Source: Paraconiothyrium sp. Pb-2020 (taxonomy: Eukaryota > Ascomycota > Dothideomycetes > Pleosporales > Didymosphaeriaceae). Taken from it: a stretch of DNA of 64,000 nt. Below the pieces are notes generated by a model. The model made no database searches. It worked only from the letters and a program-made list of their open reading frames with translations, and was not told the DNA's origin. The translations under genes and the position numbers were made by a program. The stretch spans positions 3,720,001 to 3,784,000 of the forward strand of contig JAJUBI010000001.1 in assembly GCA_022419385.1 (NCBI GenBank). The letters are read 5' to 3'. Numbering within the stretch: the stretch's first letter is position 1; every line of letters starts with the position of its first letter. This document shows, one piece after another, positions 32,667-43,494 of this stretch.

Positions 32667-34353
32667 ATGTTCCGCTCAGTCGCTTCCCGCGCCGTGCCAA
32701 GGGCAGCGCGCCCGGTTTCCCAGAGCACCTTCTGCGCCCCGAACATCTACTTCCAGAGCCGATTAAGGAGGGGCTACGCATCGGAAGCTGGTTAGTCGAA
32801 ATAACCTCAAGCTATATCGATGGTTGGGTGCTAATTAGCGATAGAGGAGAAGGATCTTGTTATCATCGGAGGCGGCGTCGCAGGATACGTTGCGGCGATC
32901 AAGGCCGGCCAGTCCGGTCTGAAGGTGCGCGATCACATATGCTTGCATTCGTATTAGCCGCTCACAGCTATTAGGTCGCATGTATCGAGAAGCGCGGCTC
33001 TCTCGGCGGAACCTGCTTGAACGTCGGCTGCATCCCTTCAAAATCGCTCCTGAACAACTCGCACCTCTACCACCAGATTCTGCACGATACCAAGAACCGC
33101 GGTATTGAGGTCGGCGATGTCAAGCTTAACCTCGCAGCGATGATGAAGGCGAAGGACACTTCTGTTGCAGGGCTGACAAAGGGTATCGAATTCCTCTTCA
33201 AGAAGAACAATGTGGAATACATCAAGGGCACCGGGGCTTTCCAGGACGAGCACACCGTCGCGGTCAACCTTGTTGAGGGTGGCGAGACCACCGTCCGTGG
33301 CAAGAACATCCTCATCGCGACTGGATCTGAGGCTACGCCCTTCCCCGGACTGACTATTGATGAGAAGAAGGTCATCACGAGCACTGGTGCCATCGCTCTG
33401 GAAGAGGTTCCCAAGAAGATGACCGTTATCGGTGGAGGTATCATCGGTCTTGAGATGGCCTCTGTCTGGTCGCGTCTCGGTTCCGAGGTCACCGTTGTCG
33501 AGTACTTGGGCCAGATCGGCGGCCCCGGTATGGACAATGATGTTGCCAAGCAGGCACAGAAGCTTCTTCAGAAGCAGGGCATGAAGTTCAAGCTCAACAC
33601 CAAGGTCACCGCTGGTGATGCTGAAGGCGAGGGCGTAAAGGTCACCGTTGAGGCTGCCAAGGGTGGAAAGGAGGAGACTCTCGATGCTGACGTCGTCCTT
33701 GTTGCCATCGGTCGCCGCCCCTACACCAACGGTCTCGGTCTTGAGAACATTGGCCTCGAGGTTGACGAGCGGGGCCGTGTAATCATCGACCAGGAGTACC
33801 GCACCAAGGTCCCCCACATTCGTGCCATTGGTGACGTTACTTTCGGACCTATGTTGGCGCACAAGGCTGAGGAAGAGTCTGTTGCCGTTGTCGAATACAT
33901 CAGCAAGGGTTACGGCCACGTTAACTACGGCGCGATCCCCTCCGTCATGTACACTCACCCCGAAGTTGCCTGGGTCGGCCAGAACGAGCAGGAGCTCAAG
34001 GCTGCTAACGTCAAGTACAACGTCGGACAGTTTCCCTTCTCCGCCAACTCAAGAGCGAAGACCAACCTCGACACTGAGGGTTTTGTCAAGTTCATCTCTG
34101 ACGCCGAGACTGACCGGATATTGGGCATTCACATCATCGGTCCTAACGCCGGTGAGATGATTGCCGAGGGTGTGCTTGCGCTCGAGTACGGTGCCAGCTC
34201 AGAGGGTAAGTCGAACCACGATCCTGTATATGCTAAAGCAGATACTAATCATTTTTCACAGACGTTGCACGCACATCACACGCTCACCCGACGCTTTCAG
34301 AAGCGTTCAAGGAGGCTGCTATGGCAACGTACGACAAGGCTGTTCATTACTAG
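32667..34353 (+). CDS. LPD1: Dihydrolipoyl dehydrogenase, mitochondrial (E3)
   Basis: Four exons, 32667-32790, 32845-32924, 32975-34205 and 34262-34353 (introns 54, 50 and 56 bp), coding 508 residues. An Arg/Ala-rich presequence (MFRSVASRAVPRAARP) is followed by the FAD motif VIIGGGVAGYVAA, the redox-active disulfide GGTCLNVGCIPSK, the NAD-binding VIGGGIIGLEMA, the second FAD segment IRAIGDVTFGPMLAHKAEEE and the C-terminal HAHPTLSEAFKEA, with the catalytic His-Glu pair contributed by the last exon. It is the shared E3 of pyruvate, 2-oxoglutarate and branched-chain dehydrogenases and of glycine cleavage. All splice phases fit. High confidence. Confidence 0.97.
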
Positions 34354-34649
34354 ATTTTTTTTCGTTTTGGGTTTCGGTTAGCATCAGCGCAGGAAGTCGA
34401 GCTCCAGCGGGAGTTTGTGAATAGTACCTGTAATATATGTCGCATGCTTGTGCACGTTGGAAAATACAGGTTGATTCGTATGTTCAATAAGCTCGAGTCT
34501 AGGGTGACTGATTTGGAGGCTGAAGACCCCTGCACACGAAATGGCTCGTGCTAGCGTGACGTGCGCGCGTCCGGCGCGTCTCCGCGATCTTCACATTGAT
34601 CCTCCACACTTCCCGTCTGGTGCCATTCCACACACATCCACTTTCCGCC
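34354..34649. other. Intergenic stretch
   Basis: 296 bp between same-strand genes, 3' UTR and promoter; no gene seen. Confidence 0.55.
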
Positions 34650-36169
34650 ATGAGTGACTCCGAACAAGAACAGCGCTGCAATGTGCTCCGACTCGACCTA
34701 AAGATCTGGGAGAGTAAATTCAGCGCTAAGAACGGAGGGCGCAAAGCGGGACGCGACGACATCAAGGCCGACGCGGTCATTTGTACGTATACTCAAGCGC
34801 CTAGCTTCTTCGCCACTAACATGTCCCAGCACAAAAATACAAAGAGTATGAAAAGCTCCGAAGGGCAATTGCCGCCAAAGATGCCCCGGGAACACCTTCT
34901 AGGAAAGCTGAGAGTCAGCGCCTCACCCGCAACGTCGATCGAACGCCCAGAAGGCCCAAGACACTCGCGGCAACTACTCCAAAGAGGAAGCGCGAGGATA
35001 GCGGTATTGCTGAGGAGGGAGTGACATCACAGAGTCCTCTGCTTTCACCTGAAGGACCTGCATTCATCGGTCCCACTCCACAACGGGATGGCATTGCTAT
35101 AGGACTCTTCGACCTTCTACCCGCAGAGACACCAAGCAAGAGGGGAGCACTAGCTGATATGGAACTGAATATTGTGCAGACCCCAAGTAGGACGGCAGGC
35201 AGAGCGGACAGTGAGATATCACTAGAGTCAAGGGCGCGTGGGGAGAAGACACCACAATCAACTGGCAAACGGTTCCTGCTTGACTCGTTTTTGTCGGTCA
35301 CACCAAATAAGAGGAAGCTTGGAGAGGCTACAACACCAAGTTCTAGGGGTCTTACTACACCTGCGTTTCTTCGAAGACACAACCCTCTCATGAGGATTGA
35401 TGAAGATGACGAGCCTGCGTCACGACCTGCGCCCTGGGCAAGGAGACCTTTTGGCAGGAGCTTGAGCGAGAGGATCCAAGCGATGCGGCAAGAGGAGGAA
35501 AACCGATTAGACGAAGAAGCGGACATCATGCGCGAGCTTGAGATGGAGGCCGAAGGCATGCCAGCACCCAAGAGGATCAAAGTGCCGGAGCTCCAAGTGG
35601 AAGATAGTCAGGCTGCGATGCCTTTGGGCCCCGATCGCGGTGTTGAGACTGAGGAGGATGAAGACGAGGAGGAGGAGAATGAGTTGGGCCCAGATGGAAG
35701 GCCCAAGAGAATCTGGAAGAAGAAAGGCCTCAAGAGGCAAACCAGACGCGTCATCAGTACGTTCCTCATATGTGTTTGTGTTCCTACTGCTAATACCTGT
35801 TCAGTGCGACCCAACTTCCACAAGGCAAAACCTCAACCTGAACTGCAACATGACGAGTCAGACGAGGAGGCCAAGGTTGCGGAAACTCAAGTTGATGCGT
35901 TCAATATCCCTAGCGAACTCGACTTGTCTGACGATGGATCTGTTTACGCAAGCGACGCGTCCCACAGCATGAAGAAGCGCAAGACGCAGCAACCCAAACC
36001 CAAGGCTGCGTCAACGTCACAGGCAAAAGACGACAAGAAAAGCAAGGAAGGAACGGTCAAGGCAGCTGCACGTAAGATCAAGCCGTGGGCGCACGCAAAC
36101 TACCAGAGGCTCAAGATCAAGAGCAAAGGAGGAAATGGCGGTAAAGGTCGCTTTGGTCGGAAGCGATAG
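34650..36169 (+). CDS. SLD2: DNA replication regulator Sld2/Drc1
   Basis: Three exons, 34650-34782, 34830-35756 and 35805-36169 (introns 47 and 48 bp), coding 474 residues. The N-terminal segment LKIWESKFSAKNGGRKAGRDDIK followed by SQKYKEYEKLR (in parts) is the Sld2/Drc1 signature; it is completed only by the first splice. The middle has about a dozen SP/TP sites (TPSRK, TPRRP, TPKRK, SPEG, TPNK), as expected for a protein phosphorylated by CDK to bind Dpb11 at replication initiation. The C-terminus has an acidic tract, KRQTRRV and a basic Gly/Lys-rich end. The second intron is 48 nt, in frame and without a stop, so retention would just insert 16 residues. Confidence 0.9.
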
Positions 36170-36694
36170 ACGAATGAGCACTCAGACCGCATCGCACGTT
36201 CGGCCCGCGATTCGGGTTGAGTGTGCCATGCTGCAGTGTTCGTCAGCCTCGAGTACGGAATGGTGGCTTACCTACGTATAAGGCATGCGGCGTGCGAATG
36301 GAAAGGATGCGCCAATGTTGCTGCCTTTGAGACATAAACGTGATTGCCAGGTCATTTGGCTCTGTGTAAGCCAATGATCAAACGGAGATAGACTCACATC
36401 TGCCGTGGTGTGTCCACGTAGATATATAGCTCTCGAGACCTGAAGATGGTCCAAATTCAAAATCATCAGATATCAAGCATGTATATTCGAAATCGTACTT
36501 TTGAAGGAAGTGGTATGTCATGGCCAAGCCCAAACAGATGGACTAGGCCGGCGGATGAAGCTCGGACCTCGAGCTCTCCGCCTCAAGCTCCAACACCACG
36601 CAATCCGAACAATACTTCTAATCCACCGCCACTCGTCCGTCAACTCGCCCTAGATTCTACATACCCAAAACAACACTCGCCACATCCGCACACA
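36170..36694. other. Intergenic stretch, promoter of RPN12
   Basis: 525 bp. The frame of the next gene is open for some way upstream of its ATG, but the sequence there is not protein-like. No other gene seen. Confidence 0.5.
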
Positions 36695-37594
36695 ATGGCC
36701 GAGAGAGAGCTCGCAGATCTGCTCAAGCAGCTCCATAAGACGCTGCAGTCCAAGCAGTATCAGCAGGCCGGCTCAATACTGTCACGCGCAAAGATCGCCC
36801 TTCTCGGTCTCAACGCCCTCATCCCCACCGAATCAACACCATCCAAGCACCTCCAGCTCGCCCGCGAAACCCTCGAGCTCGGCGCCGTCATCTCCATTCG
36901 CTTACAAGATCCCGTTTCCTTCACCCGCTACTTCCAGCAACTGCAACCCTTCTACGCGCTACCGGAAGACAAACTACCAAGAAAAGGTAGCAACGAGAGC
37001 AAAATCACCGGCTTGTATTTGCTTCTGTTGCTCAGTGATGGCGACTACGCGGGGTTCCACACGCTGTTGGAGACGCTTGAGGTGGCGGCTGCGCAGGCGG
37101 GGCGGGGACTAGAGGATGACCAGTTCATTCAGTATCCGATAAGGTTGGAGCAGGCGCTCATGGAGGGAAGCTACGACCAGGTGTGGAGGCAGACGAAAGG
37201 CTCGAATGCGCCCAGCGAGGAGTTCGCGCTGTTCTCAGATGTACGTGTCGCTAATCTGGCTCGCGGCATTGCTTCTGGCTTGCCTAATATCGCTCTTGAA
37301 TGCGTGCTAACATAATACTAGGTCCTTATCGGTACTATCCGTAAAGAGATCGCCTCTTGCAGCGAGAAAGCGTACCCCTCGATCCCCATCTCGGATGCCA
37401 AATCGCTCCTGTTCCTGGAATCAGAAGGCAGCGTCGTCAACTTTGCGAAGGAGTCAGGCTGGGTTGTAAAGGACGGCAGGATATACTTCCCGCAAGAAGA
37501 TGGCGAGTTTGGAAGCAAGGACATACTCGTGACGAGCGACCAGGTCATTGAGAATACGTTGGGGTACGCACGAGAGCTGGAGACGATCGTTTGA
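36695..37594 (+). CDS. RPN12: 26S proteasome regulatory subunit Rpn12
   Basis: Two exons, 36695-37240 and 37322-37594 (81-bp phase-0 intron), coding 272 residues; yeast Rpn12 is 274. The N-terminal helices (LADLLKQLHKTLQSKQY), FTRYFQQLQPFY in the middle and the C-terminal PCI part (LIGTIRKEIASCSEKAYPS, LLFLESEGSVVNFAKESGW) match the Rpn12/PSMD8 family. It belongs to the lid of the 19S particle and locks lid assembly. The ATG at 36695 was chosen over the upstream ATGs in the same frame because the family starts at MAERELA and the upstream part is low-complexity. Confidence 0.93.
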
Positions 37595-38105
37595 GAGGGG
37601 CAGCATGGGCGCGTGGGTGTGAGGAGATAACAGTGCAGCTTGAGAGTACTGTACGATACATTACGATTGACGTGGAGGCGAAATGGCCTGCTTCGGACAG
37701 GACCGATGCATTGGTCTAGCATAGATCGGTTTCTGGGTGCCAAAACATCCGCTATATAATGAAGACATTCCTGACACCAAAGACCGTTGGTGGTGGTTGC
37801 GATGGGTGGTGCTGCATCTAACTTCGAAGTGCTACCCGCACGCTGTTGTAAGCAGCCCGAGTGTCTTTGAAGGACTCGTAAACCTGGGTAATATGGGCCC
37901 TCCTACTTGCATGTACCCAAATGTTTAGTCTCCTACGAAATCATGCTTGCTTCTTCGTACAAATGTTCGTCATCCACTCACACTCACATTCAGCATTAGT
38001 CTCCGTCGGCGCATATTTTCGCCGACGCCGCTCCGCAACGACCTCCGCAAAAGTTCCGCCCTACAACATCACGCAACCCATTGATACCCCCTCAACACAT
38101 ACACC
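37595..38105. other. Intergenic stretch
   Basis: 511 bp, 3' UTR of RPN12 and promoter of the ribosomal protein gene; no gene seen. Confidence 0.55.
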
Positions 38106-38833
38106 ATGGCGAAGAAGGCGTTGGCGAAGGACCAGATTGTCAAGCTGATCGTCGGCGCGGGTCAGGCGAGTCCGAGTCCGCCTGTCGGTCCGGCGCTAGG
38201 TTCCAAAGGTGTGAAGAGTATGGATTTTTGTAAGGTACGTTGGCATTGGCGGCGGATGGGTGCCTGTGAGAAGAATGTTGCATTGAGCGCCTACTTCCTG
38301 AGCTGTGTACATCGATGCGGTCATGCACATACATGTCACGCTTTTGCGCAGGACGTAATCGACGCGCATCTCCTCCCAATCATCTCAACCAAACATCCAA
38401 CCATGGCTACACACTAACGCTCACGCAGGAATTCAACGCCCGCACCGCCCACTACGTAACCGGCACGCCCATCCCCGCCCGCATCACCGTCCGCCCCGAC
38501 CGCTCCTTCCACTTTTCCCTCCGCACACCACCCACCGCCACGCTCCTCCTCACCGCGGCCGGCGCGCCCTTGATCAAGAACAAAATCCGCGGTGCAGGGA
38601 ACGTCCCGGGGCCGATGAACAACCATGATGGACAGACGGGGAAATCGGGTTCGAACAGTCCGACGAATGGGAATGCGACGAAGGGAACGGTCGGGACGGT
38701 CAGTCTGAAGCATGTTTATGAGATTGCGAAGATTAAGCATGGCGAGGGACGGTTGAGTGGGTTGAGTTTGGAAGGGATTGCGAGAAGTGTGGTGGGGGAG
38801 GCGGGGAGTTTGGGGGTTGTGGTGGTGCCGTAG
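38106..38833 (+). CDS. Mitochondrial ribosomal protein uL11m (L11)
   Basis: Two exons, 38106-38234 and 38429-38833, with a 194-bp phase-0 intron, the longest in this window; 177 residues. The N-terminal domain shows the L11 fingerprint KLIVGAGQASPSPPVGPALGSKGV, continued across the splice as MDFCK-EFNARTA. The C-terminal RNA-binding domain carries GTVSLKHVYEIAKIKH and SLEGIARSVVGEAGSLGV. A Gly/Asn/Pro-rich insert of about 30 residues sits between the PLIKNKI segment and GTVSLKHV. Eukaryotic nuclear genes with a bacterial-type L11 encode the mitochondrial form; a classical presequence is not evident, as also for yeast Mrpl19. Confidence 0.92.
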
Positions 38834-39457
38834 GAGAATGCAGAAAAGGCGAGAGCGAAGGACGTGGATGATTCAGGGTGGGATAAGGCTGAGCGAAGGA
38901 GTTTGAACAAGCGATATGATGCGGGAAGAGACGATGTTGTAGGATACGCGCACTTGCATAAGCTGGAGTTTTACGGATAGGATAAGAGAAAGATAGAGGG
39001 TCGGTGAAATACCCGCTGTATATTTGCTGTAGGAAGGTATTGTAACATCAGCATTATCGACACCATCTTCGACTTGAGAACTCCAATTTCAGAACCAAGC
39101 ACGTCGATTTAGAGTCCAAGAGAGTCCATGCAGTAGATCCCAGTCTCCCATGGCCTAGAAGGGGTAAATACGATGTTGACAGTGGCTCGAAATGGTATGA
39201 GCTTAGGAGCAGGAGTACCAAACACTCCAGCTACCTCACGATTCCACCTTCAATTCACAGCCAGGTTGACATCCCAACTCACCGTCACAGCTCGCCCTTC
39301 ACACCTACATAAACCCCCAACATCCTCCACAACCGCAAAGCAGAACCCACCATCTACCAAACTCTTACCTAAATACCCAGAATTAGCTCATCCTTTCTTT
39401 ATTCTCAGCGGCCAACTTGACCTTCAACTCACCACTACGCACCGACAAGGCTCCACA
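38834..39457. other. Intergenic stretch
   Basis: 624 bp. The following small frame can be read upstream of 39458, but the translation is Thr/Pro-rich and not protein-like. No other gene seen. Confidence 0.5.
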
Positions 39458-39835
39458 ATGCCGCCCACCCCTCCTAACCATCCACCCAACTTCCTACCCC
39501 TCGCGATAGTCTTCAACGAAATGCTTACCCTCCTCTGTTACATGTGGCTCGCACTCACCTTCACCTTCTTCGCCACCGCTGCGGTTCTGGTGAGGAAGTG
39601 GCGTAAAGAGTGGCGTCTCATCGTTGGGCAGATGGGAAGTCGCTCCCTAGAAGAAGGTGGGGGAGATGAGTGGCTCGCGAGCATGAAGGATGAGTACGTG
39701 AAAAGAAGGGGTGAGGGACAGGAGGAGTGGGCTACGAGGATGGAGAGTGAGTTTGTGAGGAAGAGGGCGCAGGAGTGGTTGGTGTGGGGTCTTGGGCTTG
39801 TTGGGTTGGAGTTTGTGGACGAGAGGGGAGAGTGA
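39458..39835 (+). CDS. Small single-TM protein, hypothetical
   Basis: From the ATG at 39458 (tccacaATGccgcc) the frame codes 125 residues: a Pro-rich start, one strong hydrophobic helix (residues about 20-45: LLCYMWLALTFTFFATAAVLV) followed at once by basic residues (RKWRKEWR), and a charged tail with two similar DEW/EEW..MK/ME-type helices. The start in the same frame at 39173 seems too early, as that part is low-complexity. No family recognised; coding status rests on the TM plus positive-inside pattern. Confidence 0.45.
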   Translation: MPPTPPNHPPNFLPLAIVFNEMLTLLCYMWLALTFTFFATAAVLVRKWRKEWRLIVGQMGSRSLEEGGGDEWLASMKDEYVKRRGEGQEEWATRMESEFVRKRAQEWLVWGLGLVGLEFVDERGE

Positions 39836-41157
39836 GGTGAGAGGATGGGGCGGGGTGTTGGGTCGGTGGATTTGGTGGGGAGGGTGCAGGTTTGCGGTTT
39901 GGGTCATGGGCTTTGGGATGGGTTGTGGTGCATATTGGGTTTGAATGAAGAGTTACAAGAGGAGATCCTCGGTCCATTGACAGCTCGGCAGGCTGGCAGT
40001 ATCATGCAATATGGATCTGAAGCTGTGGATGCGGTTCGATGGAGCGAGAACCAATCGACAGACATTGATGGAAGTAAGCACACTCAACAGCGGCTGAGTT
40101 GTGAAGGCCAATGTCTTGTGCAGCTGTTGGAGCAGTATGTGCATAAGCCAGATTGAGAAAGAAAACCCCAGATAAATCGCACATTGGTGATGCTACCAGG
40201 CAAGGCCAGTCCCTGGTTATGGTGTATGGTAACCATCCTCTTGAGCAGGTCTACTCATCTACTCCATCATCGTCAGTCTCGTATCGTCCAACTCTGGTTT
40301 TGTGCTCACGCGCACGATCGACCTCGTAGACTAGCTCATCTGCCAGGCCAGGCCAGTCATTGCATCGCAGAGCTACCGCGACGATAAGCTATTTCACCGT
40401 CAGAGAACCAAATATTTCCTGGGCATAGTCGCATGGAAGGTCGTAATAACAATATTTGTTCATGAAGAGGTGCTTAGGTGAAGTGACAATTCGAGAGACC
40501 ATGTCTGAAACGAGATGGCAGTCGAACAAAAGAGTAGCTACATCCAGACCACGAAGAATGACGCTAAGAAGCTCGAATTCTGCTTTACGCACTAACTGCC
40601 ACTAGCAAATGATTCGATGAGGTCCAGTCATTGTTCTGATGCTCGTCTTAGATGTTAGAACTCTATACTCAGAAGGATGTTCTAAGCAACCTTCGACCTC
40701 GCAACCACCGGCCCTTTGCATCGCCCTTTGATGAAAAAACTCATCTCCAAATCCCTCACTTACAAATCACTCGACCACAAAAAACCTCGCGATACTACTT
40801 CCGCCCTCGTCCGAGATCGCACGACCCCGTTACGGAGATTGCGCTTACCGGACTCCGCAACGCACACTACACCTTCGGAACTCCCGTTTGGGGGCCCCTT
40901 CATCTCAGATCACAAACCAGAATGCACTGTTCAGTAGTGATGCGAAACATAACATTTGAGATGAACATTGTACCCAAGCCCACAGGGCACCATGCCGTCT
41001 CCATGGACGACATCTTTCCAATAGCTCAGTAGAATAATATAGTAATCCAAGTCCATCTATTCAGCGCCATACATACATGCTATACCCAACATGCGACACG
41101 TCGCTTTCTAAATTCTCTCATATGCAATAGTCAAGGAAATGCATTTCTGCGATGCGC
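39836..41157. other. Intergenic stretch
   Basis: 1.3 kb convergent region. A 126-codon plus-strand frame at 40652-41032 has no domain and is not accepted. Nothing else seen. Confidence 0.5.
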
Positions 41158-43494
41158 TTACTGCGGCCAGACAAAGGCAGTAGCCTGCGTCGGCCGGGCA
41201 CGCTTCTCAAGCGTGGTCTTCGTGCAGCTTGTAGTTGAGGGGTTGGCAGCCGTCTGGATGGAGTAGACGCCGCCGTCTGAGGGAACAGCGGGTGCGGCGG
41301 TCGTTTCTGGCGTCGAGCCCTCGCCGGCGTTGTAGCCGTTGCCTGAGGGCGAGGCTGGAGCAGCATCGCTGGTAGGGACGATGTCGGCAGAGGAGTAGAT
41401 GCCGGAAGCCTCCTCGTCGCCGGTGGGGTACAGGCCGGAAGGAGTGATTGCTGGAGCGTCGCCGGTGGGGATGGAGATGGAGGGCTCTTCGGGGGAGGCG
41501 GTGGTCGAGGCTTCGATGTCGGAGCTAACCTCCTCGCCGCCAGTGCTGTAGCCGTTGCCAGAAGGTGTGGCAGGTGCGGCGGTAGTAGAAGCTTCGACAT
41601 CGGAGCTGGTCTCATCCCCGGTGCTGTAGCCGTTGCCTGAAGGAACTGCGGGCGCGGCGGTGGTAGAAGCCTCGATGCCTGAGCTGACTTCGCTCTCATC
41701 GCCAGTGCTGTAGCCGTTACCAGAAGGTGTGGCAGGTGCGGCAGTAGTAGAAGCTTCGATATCGGAGCTGGTCTCGCCTTCGCCCTCACCAGTGTTGTAA
41801 GAACCACCGGAGGGGGTCGCGGGAGCAGCAGTGGTAGATGCTTCGATGTCGGAGCTCACTTCACCCTCATCCCCGCCAGTGCTGTAGCCGTTACCTGAAG
41901 GCGTCGCAGGTGCTGCGGTAGTGGAAGCCTCAACATCGGAGCTGACCTCGCCTTCGCCACCGCCGACATTGTAGCCGTTTCCTGAAGGCGTTGCTGGTGC
42001 GGCGGTAGTAGAAGCGTCAATGTCGGAGCTGACCTCGACCTCGCCAGTTCCGTTGTTGTAAGATCCACCTGAGGGCGTTGCGGGAGCGGCAGTAGTAGAG
42101 GCCTCAACATCGGAGCTCACTTCGCCACCGCCGACGTTGTAGCCGTTACCTGAGGGAGTTGCAGGTGCAGCAGTGGTGGATGCCTCAACATCGGAGCTCA
42201 CCTCACCCTCACCGGTGCCGTAGCCCGACGAAGGCTGAGGGACAGGAGTAGGGATGTCAACGATAGTAGAGTTGGAACCAGAGGTGCCGTTACCATTGCC
42301 GGTACCATAGCCACCCGAAGGCACATTTGGCGAAGCGGTTCCAGTAGGCAAGTGCAAGATGGCAGTTCCAGGAGCATAGCCGGTGGCGCCGGTAGCGCCA
42401 GTCGCAGTACCTTGGAAGGCGCCGGTTCCGTTTCCAGATCCGTAAGAGTGCTGGGAACCAGGGACGTAAGGCTTGTGCGTGGGGACGAGAGGTCCGGGAG
42501 TCGTGATTGCGGCGGAGGAGGAGGTTGGCACGTCAGACTCTTCGGGCTCGTCCTCATCGCCACCCTCTTCAGTCTCGTCTCCACCTTCTTCAGTCTCATC
42601 ACCTCCTTCTTCAGTCTCATCACCCTCTTCGGTCTCATCGCCAGTTTCAGTCTCGTCACCGGTCTCGGTCTCGTCTCCATCCTCGGTTTCGTCACCCTCT
42701 TCGGTCTCGTCACCTTCCTCAGTCTCATCGCCTTCCTCAGTCTCATCGCCCTCCTCGGTCTCTCCATCTCCCTCCTCATCCCCAGCTCCGCCAGTAGGCG
42801 TAGCCTCAGCCTCTTCGCCGGCCGCAGTAGACGTAGCCTCCGGCTCAACACCGTAGTGCGTGCGGTAGTACTCAGGTTCATAAGTGCCAATGTTAATAGG
42901 CTTTCTCTTAAAGAGCCCACCAAGTCCAGGGATCTTCTCCAGGAGACTGGCAGCCTCGGTGGGAACCGCGGTGGGGATCGCAGTAGGCAGCTCCGCAACG
43001 ATAGAGGAGATGGGAAGGCTTGACGCGATGGATGCGACGTCTGACACGGTAGGGGTGTTGTTTTGTAGCGGCGTCCCGATGTGTAGCGGGAGCTTGTTGG
43101 TCAGCTGGCCGATCTCGTACTTGATGCCGTCTACGGCGGCAGATCCACCGAAGACGTTCTTGTCGGAGATGCACTGGCCGATGATGGCGGTGAGCACGCG
43201 GTGGCAGACCTCAGAGGAGATCTTGGTGACGGCGTCGGGCAGTGTGATTTGGACGTGCATTGGGTCGGCGTCGAGACCGAGCAGCTGGGTGATGCCATCT
43301 GCATCGGGGAGGAAGTTCTCGGGGTGGTCGCAGACCTTGTCGACAGTGCTCTTGATGATGGAGTCCATGGCAGAGGTCATCTCCTTGCCGAGGCCGGGGA
43401 CGGGAATAGATTCACTCGCACAGCGAATGTCATCTGAGGCAGCTGCGAGCCCAAGAAGGGCCGCGAACACGAAGGTCGTCTGAGGGGTCTTCAT
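41158..43494 (-). CDS. Secreted, repeat-rich surface protein
   Basis: Single exon on the minus strand, 778 residues. It starts with a signal peptide (MKTPQTTFVFAALLGLAAAS). The N-terminal ~190 residues form a domain with spaced Cys (RCASES, VCDHP, EVCHRVL, GQCISD). Then come an acidic tract of six-residue EEGDET-type repeats (about 42537-42775), a Gly/Thr/Asn-rich linker, and about nine tandem units of roughly 27 residues beginning SSDVEASTTAAPATPSG (about 41480-42205). The end has a KR site (LEKRARP) that could be cut by a Kex2-type protease. There is no GPI signal or TM. It is probably an extracellular matrix or adhesin-like protein; repeat number may vary between strains. Confidence 0.8.
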   Translation of the reverse strand: MKTPQTTFVFAALLGLAAASDDIRCASESIPVPGLGKEMTSAMDSIIKSTVDKVCDHPENFLPDADGITQLLGLDADPMHVQITLPDAVTKISSEVCHRVLTAIIGQCISDKNVFGGSAAVDGIKYEIGQLTNKLPLHIGTPLQNNTPTVSDVASIASSLPISSIVAELPTAIPTAVPTEAASLLEKIPGLGGLFKRKPINIGTYEPEYYRTHYGVEPEATSTAAGEEAEATPTGGAGDEEGDGETEEGDETEEGDETEEGDETEEGDETEDGDETETGDETETGDETEEGDETEEGGDETEEGGDETEEGGDEDEPEESDVPTSSSAAITTPGPLVPTHKPYVPGSQHSYGSGNGTGAFQGTATGATGATGYAPGTAILHLPTGTASPNVPSGGYGTGNGNGTSGSNSTIVDIPTPVPQPSSGYGTGEGEVSSDVEASTTAAPATPSGNGYNVGGGEVSSDVEASTTAAPATPSGGSYNNGTGEVEVSSDIDASTTAAPATPSGNGYNVGGGEGEVSSDVEASTTAAPATPSGNGYSTGGDEGEVSSDIEASTTAAPATPSGGSYNTGEGEGETSSDIEASTTAAPATPSGNGYSTGDESEVSSGIEASTTAAPAVPSGNGYSTGDETSSDVEASTTAAPATPSGNGYSTGGEEVSSDIEASTTASPEEPSISIPTGDAPAITPSGLYPTGDEEASGIYSSADIVPTSDAAPASPSGNGYNAGEGSTPETTAAPAVPSDGGVYSIQTAANPSTTSCTKTTLEKRARPTQATAFVWPQ
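41480..42205 (-). repeat. Coding tandem repeat, ~27-residue SSDxEASTTAAPATPSG units
   Basis: Eight clear units plus a ninth diverged one in the secreted repeat-rich protein. The SSDxEASTTAAPATPSG core is nearly constant, while the Gly/Asn/Glu-rich spacer varies from about 8 to 14 residues. Confidence 0.85.
42537..42775 (-). repeat. Coding tandem repeat, 18-nt EEGDET units
   Basis: About a dozen 18-21-nt units coding E-E-G-D-E-T and variants (ETGDET, EEGGDET) make an acidic stalk in the same protein. Confidence 0.85.

Noticed and set aside
33038..33958. 306-codon open frame antisense to dihydrolipoyl dehydrogenase
   Set aside because: It mirrors the codon pattern of a highly conserved sense gene; composition is biased and no domain is recognisable.
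40652..41032. 126-codon plus-strand frame before the repeat-rich gene
   Set aside because: No domain or family-like pattern, and composition changes along the frame.
41118..43483. Several long frames on both strands overlapping the repeat-rich secreted gene
   Set aside because: They arise from repeated codons read in other frames; only the frame with signal peptide and Cys domain is credible.
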